Shown in pieces: positions 12,305 to 22,440 of a DNA stretch of 64,000 bases. The notes under the pieces were generated by a model, which saw nothing but the letters and a program-made list of their open reading frames with translations, ran no database searches and was not told the DNA's origin. Positions within the stretch are counted from its first letter, which is position 1. Each line of letters opens with the position of its first letter. Position numbers and translations under genes: made by a program. Source of the DNA: Sequoia sempervirens (Eukaryota; Streptophyta; Pinopsida; Cupressales; Cupressaceae); contig VDFB02000003.1 of NCBI GenBank assembly GCA_007258455.2, forward strand, positions 37,141,733-37,205,732, written 5' to 3'.

Positions 12305-12540
12305 AGTATCTGTTTGCTTGAACTCATAAGTCTAGTTCAAGTATACATTATCAATTTTGATCTTGATCATTTTTCTTGGACTCACAAGTCTAGTTCAAGT
12401 AGAATAATATCATTATCAATTATTATATGTTTTCTTGGACTCACAAGTCTAGTTCAAGTAGAATAATATCATTATTAATCAATATTTGTTTGCTTGGACT
12501 CACAAGTCTAGTTCAAGTAAACAATATATTAATCATTTGG
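12305..12540. repeat. Four-copy tandem repeat with internal dyad, about 59 bp
   Basis: A 25-base core of the type CTTGGACTCACAAGTCTAG followed by TTCAAG occurs at about 12317, 12375, 12434 and 12493. Each core is an imperfect palindrome (CTTGAACT against AGTTCAAG in the first copy). Cores are joined by AATAATATCATTATCAAT-like spacers. It sits just upstream of gag in element B. Confidence 0.88.
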
Positions 12541-12640
12541 ATATCTAGCTTAACTTTTATCTATTTTGTTTTTATACAAAAAACATCAAATTGTTGGAAA
12601 GAATGTCCTATCTTGTCTAAGGTCTTACATTTACATATGC

Positions 12641-13649
12641 TAATCACAAGCTCACAATATAAGAAAATCGTGGAATATCACCAAACAAAATCAAACATGC
12701 AAACACCCATAAGGAGTACCCAATATGAATTGGGGATCCCTTCACAACAACCACCTCAAGGTGCATCTGAAACTCCCATCCTATTATATTTATGGGCCAT
12801 TCAAATTTATGAAGATATAAATTGAGACCCAACATTGGAAGAAATACAAGAATTTAAACAAGACCCTAAAGCAATGAGATTTTTGGAATTTATGTTCACT
12901 GCAAATACTAATCATTACCTTCAAATGTTAATTTAAAAAGGTGCTAAGTTACCTCATAATTTAGACACCCAAAATCCACCACAAAACCCTACAAATATAA
13001 TGGTGGCCACTTTTCCTCAACCTAAGTCATCTGAGGTCCAATGACACTCCTATCAAGAGACATGCTATCATTTTATACCTAATCCATCTCATATTGTGGT
13101 ACATTCCCTCATATATAGTACCAATCAATTTCAAACAAGTACATCATTTTCTCGATATTTACCTATGCCACAACAAACACATGCTCAAATTCTCACAACT
13201 TTATCACATATAGGCCATAATTCTACTTATTAGTAATCCCAAACCCTTCCAATATTATCTCAAACAAATGTGCCACCTATCTAATTTTATATCTCATCTA
13301 GTCATGTCATTACCTCCATTCTTCCAGCTAATCCTCCAAATTATCCTCATATCTCATACATCCCTGAACCACCTACATACAAGATTCCCATAAACATATA
13401 TACACCACAAATTCCTCCATCTTTTTCCACATAAACATCTCCCAATGTATGTACTTCTGTACCCACAAATAACTTGGCATCACAAATTCAAGAGTTACAA
13501 GAGATAGCAAATCTAAAAATGGGTCACACTAAGAAGAGCTATACTTTGGAAGACATATACTCTTATCTATTTGATAGGTCAATATCCATGATCTCATTTT
13601 CTCAAAACTTTGAAATTCTTAAATTTTACAAATACAAAGGAAAAGGTGA
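12641..13649 (+). pseudogene. gag of element B, N-terminal part (decayed)
   Basis: This is the N-terminal part of the structural gag protein. The readable frame is Pro, Gln, Thr and Asn rich, with several stops (for example near 12823, 12931 and 13041). Open sequence at 13474-13646 contains LEDIYSYLFDRSISM, FEILKFYKYKGKG and the preceding coiled Gln/Glu-rich helix. This matches the segment just before the gag capsid-like core in related plant Ty3/gypsy elements. The frame stops being gag exactly at 13646-13650, where element C begins, and gag resumes at 32604. This proves the insertion order. Confidence 0.75.
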
Positions 13650-14363
13650 TGTCAAACAGATTGCACCCAAATGCTTGAATATTGAAATTCAACAATATGT
13701 TGAAACATTGGAACTAATTCCAGGCTGTGGGTATCCTATAAGGAATTAGACCTCCAGATTCTAGGCTGGTTCCTATTTAATTTTATGGTTAATAACTGAG
13801 TGATTTGCTAGAAAAGGGAGAAAGACTAAATCTAAATTTTGAACTATGAAACTTAACTATGGTGATGCACCGAAGAATTCAATATGCAGACTTAACTCAC
13901 AAAATGATTACTCACTATTTTCATTCGCACAACTAAATCTAAAAGCTTAAACACTCGAATGTTTTAAACAGAGGCTTTTAAAGAAATAATCATAGAAGGA
14001 AAATATGATGATTCCTAGAACTAAACTGTTCGATTATTGATTAGCACAATGTTTAACCAGTGGATTTAAACTTGGATGCATACAAAAATTCATTAAGGAG
14101 ACATAAATATTTAAAGGTTTCATAAACTGCAAACACAATAATCACTTCGATCAATCCTACATGACAATGATGCTTGAAAACTTGAAGGTGAATTCTAAAA
14201 AGATGGTAATGAAAGGAGTCTTTCTACAAAAACACAATAATTGACCTGTAAACCTGCTGCTGTATTAATTTGAAAATAATGCTGAGTTACAAAATAATTC
14301 GCTCTTGTAGAGTGCAAAGGAGAAAAATAAGAACTAAATTGAAAAAGATAAACTTTTTCAATA

Positions 14364-15700
14364 AATACTGTAGACACCTAAATTTGGACACTTAATTTAT
14401 CCAAATTTATCCCCTTTCGTCTAAGCATCCCCTTATCTGCATTAATTAAGTAATATCACTATTATTTAATTAATCCCTCTAAAGTTCTTCTAATCCCTAA
14501 GGTATCTAGTTAAATAATTAAATACATTCCCCCTTTCATTAAGTGAATTAAATAAATATGCCATTTATTTAATTCCCTTTATGTCACATCCTCCATCATT
14601 TTTATTTAATTCTAATCCATCTTCTAATCTCATCATTAGGGGTGTGCACATGCCTAATCCTTGATTATAATGTGTCACATCCTCCAACTTTTGCAAGTTG
14701 GCCTCTAATCTCTCTTAGCCACCTAACCCTCCTCTAATCCTTCATTAACTAGCCTAATCAACCTCTTAAGGAATTTTTAATTCCTTTTATCCTTCCAAGG
14801 AAATTTTAAATTCCTTTTTCTTTTCCCCATGTGATCTTTGACTTGTCACATCAAGTCACGTGTGAAATCTAACCCTCTTCTAATATGTCATTAATTAGTC
14901 TAATCAAGTACTTGCACAATCCTAATCACTTAATTGAGTCAACCCTATTAAATGCTTTTTCTTTTTGGACAAAGCATCCCCATTCCCCATGTGAATTTTT
15001 AATTCACATTTAATCCCCCAATGCATTTAAAGGAATTTTAAATTCCTTCTCTCATCCCCATGAGAATATTTGAGAAATTTTTAATTCCCCATATGTCCTC
15101 TCACCCACATGGGGACAAGTACCTCCTTTATGAGGAGATCTTGTCCCAATCCCAAGGTACTATGTACCCCATCCATGTCATGTACTATCCTTCCACCGCA
15201 TGTACACATCACCCTTTTTAAGCCATATCACATGCCACATGTCAAGATGTGAGGGCTTGTGAGTTCTCAACTCACCTTAGTCCTACATCTTGATCTTGGT
15301 GGCTCAATCTTGACCGTCCATTTCCCTAGAGATTTCCAAAATCTTTATAAATACCCCTTTTTTTCTCTCATTTAGAGGAGATCATGCATTGTAGCCAAAC
15401 TCTTGCAAATTTTTCCTAGAATCCATACTTAGTCATTTTCATGCTTGCACTCACTTGCATCAACCTTCATATCATCATCTAGCTTGCATCTCTTGCCATC
15501 CAAAGAGCACACAACAGCGAAGATCAAAGGGCCAACCAAAGGATCGATTCGACACAAGGTAAAAGGTTCCATTTGTTGTTTTTATATTGTGTTGAAACCA
15601 TACTAGGCTAATCTTGAGGTGTAGGTTATTTTTAGTGTTATTTGCATTACTTTGTTTGCTACTCGTTTTCTGGCACATAGATTCGACTTATCACATATAC
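14364..15700 (+). mobile_element. Solo LTR (TGTAGACACC family) nested in the LTR of C
   Basis: The block 14369-15695 (1327 bp) starts TGTAGACACC, ends TTATCACA, and is absent from the otherwise matching right LTR of element C. Its flanks are AATAC (14364-14368) and TATAC (15696-15700), a target duplication with one mismatch; the empty site is visible at about 28968-28978. A TATAAATA box lies at 15346-15353. The start motif and AT-rich 5' half link it to the LTR of element B. No internal region remains, so it arose by LTR-LTR recombination. Confidence 0.9.
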
Positions 15701-16777
15701 AACTAAGAATGCACCTCAAAGTGCATGAACAAGCAACTGAAAGTCAATTTCAGTGCAAAAGTGACAATTCCAAAGTGAAATCCGAGCATAAGTAAAAATC
15801 CCTGAAAATGAGGTTCAAACTCATGCAAAAATGAGTGAACTCAGTCTCGAACTTGCAGTCATAAAGCATGCAACTGATCTGCAACTCAAACTGAACTAGA
15901 AATCCTTGAAAAGGTGGGCTAAAGCATGCAAAATTGTCTGGTTCTTATCAATTCGCCCATGCACATTGGAACTCCATCTTCATGTGAAAGTCTTCAGTTA
16001 AGTCTGATGTGTAACTGAAGTAAAATTGTGATTCAACTTTACGTAATACCTTTATTTGCATTTTAAGATGATGAATTAATTAAATGATTTATAATGCATC
16101 ATTTAATTAATTCATTTATATTATTTAATGCAAATAAATATGAAGAACAAAGCTAAACTTGAAGGCATATTCTCCATCTACAGCTTCATGCACTATACTT
16201 AGCATATATTCTAAATATGCATTCAACATTCATCATAAGTATAAGCCGACCACCATAGACTATTGAAATAATACTATAACTAACCCCATTAGCAATATTG
16301 AAATAACAATATGGCATATATTTTAAACCTTCAGCTCTAAGTGTTCATTAGAAAGGCCGACCACTTTTGCTAGGCTCATTGACTTAAAATTCATGGCCAC
16401 AGGAAGAATAAAGAACACAATGATTATTAAAAATCACTCACAAAAATACCAAAAGGGCTCAAGGCGAATGGACAATCGAACCCTAAATCATTACAATTCT
16501 TTTGACTTTGATGAAGCTTCCTGAAGAAGCTGTTGGCCGCTGCCATGGAGTAGGGTTTCAGCTCAAACTCATCATTCTCTGTCAATTTTGATGATCTCTT
16601 GAAAGATTTTGAGTGTAAAAGGTAAGATGAAGCTCATTCTGATAGATCTGGACATTCTCAAGCATTTAAAATGCATTTTGAAGCCTTAAGGGCGCGGCTG
16701 TGATACATTTATGACATATTTTATTATTCACTTTTGTGTTCTGTTTATTTTCGACGCTATTGTTGGCTCTAGCCGCC

Positions 16778-19129
16778 ATGAGAGTTGGAGTCGAGCTTGA
16801 TATTGCTGAGTTCCTTCAGATTTTTCACCTCAATCTTGGTTGCCCCTCTCCTTGTGACAAAGGTAAGCTGATTCTTCTTTTCATCTTTCTGTTGTTATTG
16901 AGTTTCTAGCAAGCTCGCCATGAATAATAGGGCTTTAAGCTTTTTGAGACTCAGTCTACAGGAGGCACTCATGGCCTCACTTGTATTTTCTGACATAGAA
17001 TATCGTGGCAAGCATATACCTCTTTTCTGCCATTGATTCTTTGAGTGCTCTTCATACCTATATGAGATTGAATCTCTTTGTAGCTAAGACTGATACAAAT
17101 TCATGCATATTTATGACTCTGGTCGTAGCTTGCATGTTTTGATCTAGGTATTTAAAATTATGGAAATATCACCTTTTACGCAAGACCCACCTATGGGTAA
17201 ATTAATAACCAAAAGTCTATTTTTTTCCTCTTACTAAAACCCCATCTGGGTATTGAAAAATGTTCCTTCCACTGTATTTTCGTGTTCATTTGCATCTTCT
17301 TGGCCGCCATGCTAAAGTTCTCACATGGGTAACTTTAAATTTGTATCTTCTTTACCACAAACACATTTTTTGAGCAAAAATTGTGGCATAAAAGCTGAAA
17401 ACAGTTACAAATTCATATGATGTTACTTGAAACCCCTTCCAATAAATTGAGACATGTCTAATATGAAGCTCTCATTAACATTAATACAAGAGTTCAGTTG
17501 AGCTGCTCTTCTTTTTTATTTCATCATTCCTTTCCCGCTGCAACAAAGAACTAGTTTATTTTCACCAACTTAAGTCACCTTCAAATTTATTTCTTGATTG
17601 ATATATGTTTGATATGACTGATTCCCATAGGATATTTGACCGATATGAACATCCATTTGGTCATTTTCTTCTAAAAAATCAATTTAAAATTCAATTCCTT
17701 GACCTACATGACAAGATTTATCTTCTCTTGCAAAGTTTGATTTAATGCATGTTGAATTGATTTCATCTTGTTTTTCTTGTATTTCAGACCTCTAAGATGG
17801 TTGTACATTATCATCTATACCATGGTTGTCCTCAAGCTGAGAAGATAAATAGCTTTTGCAATGAACAACTGGTAACTGTTCCTAATATAATTGTGTCCAC
17901 TGCATATTCGAGAACCACATGACTGTGATCTCATTCTGTCACTGTCTCCACTTTGCATGGCTGGGCTGTATCCATTAAATATGAATTTTAGTCTGTGCTC
18001 ATCTTACGAATCTTGAAACATTAGTCATTTCAACCAACTCCTTCAGCTGAATAATTGATTAGTGATTGTTCTTTATGGCTTGATTGTTACATTCTGTAGT
18101 TGCTTTGTTTGAATATCTTTGTAGATAGTAACTGCCATTGAAAACAGATGCTCCATTTATTGTTAATGCTGATCAATTCACTGCTGTCTCACTTGGTTCA
18201 AGATTTATGACTGTCAAAACTTTTGTAAGTATCTCTTACCACCATGAACACTTGTAACAACAATTTTATTTACTTTACCAACTCTGTAACAACAATAGTA
18301 TTCATGACTATTCTCTACAAAATGCTCTTTTCCTATGGAATACAAATCTGTTTCTTTGCCATATCTTACTTCCTTTGATCAGCTGAAATCTTACTAATGA
18401 TTTGCATTGATTGTAAAGTATGAGAATGTTTCTTCTCATTTGTAAGAAACAATTAACTTGCTGAGAGCTGAAACAAAAGATGATAAATACAATATATTTT
18501 ACCATGTTGAATTAGACCTCTTGATGACAGTCTTAGATGATGACTATTTCTTTCTCTGATTAAATAACCCTCATATATGATGTGAATGAGAGGTGTCCTC
18601 TATGATATGTCGGGCTCTACCCTTGTGGGAGCCCATTTTACTCCACATATCTTATGAAAATAATCATGAACATGATGAACCTGTTCCTGCACATTGAAAC
18701 AAACATGTTAGCAAAATAAAAGAAGCTAAAATCTTGCTGATGATTTATGTTTTTGTTGATTGTCAGCCTTTCATCTGATGAATGCTTGTTTTGATGCAAA
18801 TTACTTTTTTGTTGGTATCATAGGCATAAGGCAAAATGTAATTCATCATTGCTTAGAGTATAACTCTATCGCCATTCCTTACAATTTTGCAGGTTCATGG
18901 AGTGAGGAAACGAGGCTACAACAACTTGGATACACGACGACTGAAGACACCAACGAAAGTGATTCATCATTACAAGAAATGATGAATTGCTCCTCTTCTT
19001 TACGCTTATGTTATTTTCAACAGTGTAGTTTGTCCTTTGAACTTTGTATTCATCTTTTGATTGTCATAATCAAATTCAGTTACTCTCGCGGCTTGTGCGA
19101 GATTCAATGTTTTTTACAAAATGAATAAA
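16778..19129 (+). other. Spliced-gene-like module inside the LTR, antisense to element C
   Basis: An ATG in a strong context (GCCGCCATGAG) at 16778 opens 28 codons and one base, ending at AAAG/GTAAGC (16862). A pyrimidine-rich tract and GCAG precede 18893. From there an open frame of about 78 codons runs to TAA at 19126-19128, overlapping an AATAAA signal at 19124-19129. Joining 16862 to 18893 keeps the frame. A third exon-like block (17788-17871) is flanked by TTTCAG and GTAACT but would introduce a stop. The right LTR holds the same layout at 30059-30143 and from 32174, with TGA early in the last block. I do not recognise the product. It may be captured host sequence or chance; coding status is unproven. 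Confidence 0.35.
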
Positions 19130-19322
19130 AAGCATTACTATGCAATTTTCTCAATTTTCTGTTTCAAATACTTGCACAATAAAACTATGATTCAGATCTA
19201 AATTGATCTCTATGATGATCAATGAATACTTAAATCAACAAAACATGAAAAATTTTGTACCTATCAATGATGAATTTCATTCAGCTCTACCTGTTTGAGC
19301 TCGTAGTGAAAAATAGGTAACA

Positions 19323-19626
19323 AATTGGCAACCTCTGTGGAGTGTTTGCCTGCTAAACACAATAGACCAGCATATAACTTATCCATTGGGCATGGAGTTC
19401 ATGTTCTGTTCTGTTTTAACTCAGAAAACTATAACTCAGCTTCAAAACACACAAACTGAAAGAAACTACTGCAATTTTGTTGAAGACAGAATCTGAAAAA
19501 CCAAGTGCAGCAACTGCACTTATTGAAAACATGACAAAACTAAAATGAAACGTGCCAGCAGGAACTTATTGAAATCATTACTGAAACTGAAAACTACTCT
19601 ACTATGTACAGCTGAAAGCCTGATGC
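19323..19626 (-). other. 3' untranslated end of element C
   Basis: About 300 bases lie between the integrase stop and the 3' LTR. The purine tract next to the LTR is poor (ACAGAGGTTGCCAATT on the minus strand), so the plus-strand primer is weak or mutated. Confidence 0.55.
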
Positions 19627-20494
19627 TTAATAACACTGTTTCAAATGAATCCCGTTGACAGGGATTGGTAGTACTTCACCACTCAGCTTTGAAAGTTGAA
19701 ATGCATTGTGTTCTTTCTTTTCCGTAATAACATACGGGCCATCCCACATGGCGTCAAACTTTGTATGTTTACCAAGCCTGCTTTTGAGCTCATCCCACTT
19801 GAAAACTAAATCACCTTCAGTGAAGATCCTTGCTGTTGCTTTCTTATCGAATGTCCTCTTCATTTGAGAATGATGAATCTGAACCTTTATGTAAGCTTCC
19901 CTTCTGGTTTCTTCCAACTTTGTTAATTGAGCAAGCCTGACTTACATTGGTTGCTCCTCAAGTAACTCAAGCTCTTTTATGTAACTCAAAGTTGGCAATT
20001 TAATTGAGATAGGCATTTTGGCTTCTTTTTTGTAAACCAAAACATACAGTGAAAATTTTGTTGATCGTTTTGGCGTAACTCTATCAGCCCACAAGGCTAA
20101 CTTGAGCTTGTCATGCCATGACCTATGATTATCTTCAATAGTGTTATGTATAATCTTAATCAGATTCTTATTTGTTGATTCAACTTGTCCATTACCCTGA
20201 GGGTAATAATTGGATGAAGTGTTCAGATAAACATTATTCTTTACTGACCAATATGAAACTCTTAAACCAACAAAAGCCAAAGCATTATCAGAAATAATTG
20301 AATCAGGTGTACCAAACCTGGAAACTATATCCTGATAAAAGTTTAAAACTGATGTTTCATTTGCATCTCTTAATGCGATTGCTTCAGTCCACTTCGTAAA
20401 GTAGTCTGTGGCAGTTAATATCCATCTGTTCCCAACACTTGAGGGTGGATTGATTGGACTGATAAAATTGAGTTCCCACTTTCCAAATGGCTAC
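19627..20494 (-). pseudogene. Integrase catalytic core and C-terminus of element C
   Basis: On the minus strand the segment opens with PFGKWELNFI and the motif ILTATDYFTKW carrying the first catalytic Asp. The second Asp is in SIISDNAL and the Glu in GQVESTNK, so all three residues of the D,D,E triad are present. The C-terminal half contains FDKKATARIFTEGDLVFKWD and WDGPYVITE, a GPY-type integrase tail, ending with stop at 19627. A stop at about 20486 separates it from the zinc-binding part, and another near 19942 splits the core from the C-terminal section. No chromodomain follows. Compared with the chromovirus in element A the triad is better preserved. Confidence 0.87.
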
Positions 20495-21406
20495 TCAACC
20501 TGAATTGGATTCAGGGGCAGGGCTGCTAACTTTTTTTTTTCCTGCAAAAAGTGAACATTTGGCACATTTTCTGACATAAGTATGAGCATCTTTGAAAAGA
20601 TCTGGCCAATAATAGCCTTCCTTCATAATTTTCAGAGCTGTAGTACGTGGTGCAAAATGACCTCCAGCAGGTCCATCATGGAATTCTTCAAGAATTCTTT
20701 CAGTCTGATCTGGATAAATACACCTGAGAAAAACACCATTGAAATCCTTCTTATAAAGAAAACCATCAATTTCTACATAAGGAATTGATTGTAACCTATA
20801 ATATCTCCGTTTAGACTTGTCTAAGCCTTCTGGACAGTCTCTAGTATGCAAGTAACGGATCATCTGATGGATCCAATCAACTGGAATAGCTGAAACAACA
20901 GGTTCTTCTTCATTATTCAGAACTGTAGCAACCTTTTCATTGTTGTTTTCTTCATTTTCTGCAAGTTGTTCACACAGTCCTTTACCTCGAACAAGCTTGG
21001 TAACCTTTATGCTGATGTCATACTCCATAACTTTGGTTATCCAGCCTACTCGCTTGTCATTAATGTCCTTATTCAACAAAAACTCCTTGACTGTTGGGTG
21101 AGCTACCAACAAATTTATCTTATTATTAGACAGCATATGTCTGAATTTTTTCAGACTTCTCACTACAGCAAGTACATGCTTCTCAATGAATGAATATCTT
21201 GTTTCGTAATCATGTAAGACTTGACTAAAGAAAGTTATGGGATGCTCCATACCTTCATTATTTTGCTGATAGAGCATTGCGAAGATGGTATCCACTCCTC
21301 CGAATGCATACAGTATAAAATATTTATCAAAATTGGGATTGATAAGAGTAGGGGTTGCTATAAGTGCCTCTTTAATCTGTTCAAAACTGTTCTTTCCTTC
21401 CTTTGA
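20495..21406 (-). pseudogene. Degenerate gypsy RNase H plus integrase zinc-binding domain of element C
   Basis: The first half is the RNase H that normally follows RT. It has the family layout (ITFFSQVLHDYETRYSFIEKH and the DKRVGWITKVMEYDI segment). However, the TDAS motif reads LYAFGG, and the TDH motif reads VAH, so two catalytic Asp are gone. The second half is the integrase zinc-binding domain with intact ligands: two His in EEFHDGPAGGH and two Cys in RKCAKCS, with the usual GYYWP between them. Loss of the native active site with retention of the fold is known for Tat elements that carry a second, archaeal-type RNase H, which this element also has. One long frame covers 20495-21295. Confidence 0.85.
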
Positions 21407-22440
21407 CTAGCTGAATTGAATGTTTTTCTTCAGCATTTTTGTCAATGGCTGTAATAACGCTGCAACATTGGGAATAAACCTCCTCACGAAGTTTATTCTG
21501 CCCAGGAAGCTCTGCAAACCCTTTTTGTGAGCGGGCAGCGGTAAAGCCAGAATGGCTACAATACGTCCTGGGTCAATAAAAATGCCTTCTTTTGAAACAA
21601 TGTGACCCAAAAGCTTACCTTCGTGAACAACAAAAATACTTTTCTTTGGATTCAAAGAGATCCCATATTCTCTGCATCTCTCGAATATCTGTCTAAGATG
21701 ACTGAAATGATCATCAGCGTTACGTGAGAAAACAGTGATATCATCCAAGTAAACAAGAACGAATTTATTTATCAAACCATGGAGAGCCATATCCATCGCT
21801 CTCTAAAAGGTGGCTCCTACGTTTGACAATCCAAACAACATCTTTCTATAAGCCATAGTACCCCACTTGGTGGTAAAGGCTGTCTTATACTGATCTTCCT
21901 CCTTAACCAAGATTTGTTGTAACCTGAATACCCATCGAGCAATGAAAACCTTTCTGATCCTAAAACAACCTACAATATTTGCTCCATTGAAGGCAGCGGA
22001 TAGTGATCTTTGAGTGAAGCTCTATTTAGATCACGAAAATCAACGCACATCCTTATCTCTCCGCTCTTCTTTCTGACAAGCACCAAGTTTGACACCCAAG
22101 AAGTGTGCTTGATTGGAAATATTATTCTACCCTCGATCAGCTTGTTTAATTATGTTTTTATCAGATGTTCTAACTTTGGATTTAGGGGCCTTTGCTTCTG
22201 TCTTACTAGTTTTGCATTAGGCTCGAGCTCAATTGTATGTTGAGCTAACTCAGGGTTAAAACCCTTTAAATCTCCATACTACCAAGCGAATATGTCACTG
22301 AATTCTTGACAAAGCAAGATAAAGGCTTGTTGTTCTGCCTTTGTACAAACTTTACCAAGCTTAAGTAGCTTGTCCTTGGAAATTTCTATTGATTTGTAAT
22401 GCTCCTGCTTCACTGTGATGCCTGATTTATCTCTTCTAAC
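21407..22440 (-). pseudogene. Reverse transcriptase of element C (frames broken)
   Basis: The frame 21407-21796 contains FVLYLDD-type active site (LVYLDDITVFS) with both catalytic Asp, then CREYGISLNPKKS and LGHIVSKEGI, and the thumb region PLPAHKKGLQSFLGRINFVRR. Upstream, on the same strand but in shifted frames, lie GEIRMCVDFRDLNRASLKDH (about 21990-22065), FSLLDGYSGYN with the first catalytic Asp, and LAQHTIELEPNAK ahead of the fingers. Stops and frameshifts are seen near 21800, 21910, 21970 and 22155. The sequence from 22260 to 22440 is the linker before RT; it ends where a solo LTR starts. Confidence 0.88.

Larger units (their letters stand above)
10133..12640 (+). other. Leader region of element B
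   Basis: This is about 2.5 kb of AT-rich untranslated leader between the primer-binding site and gag. It contains two diverged 200-bp copies (10790-11020 and 11176-11400) and a four-copy 59-bp array (12305-12540). The open frame at 11387-11653 has no recognisable domain and falls inside the second copy of the duplication. Confidence 0.6.
13650..19322 (-). repeat. 3' LTR of element C (left copy), split by a solo LTR
   Basis: It begins TGTCAAACAG and ends AATAGGTAACA on the plus strand. Removing the nested 1327-bp solo LTR plus one 5-bp duplication leaves about 4340 bp, the same as the right copy. It carries the exon-like module at 16778-19129 on the plus strand, antisense to the element. Confidence 0.9.

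Noticed and set aside
12305..12540. CRISPR-like array of palindromic repeats with spacers
   Set aside because: Spacers are near-identical rather than unique, the genome is a plant, and the array lies in a retrotransposon leader.
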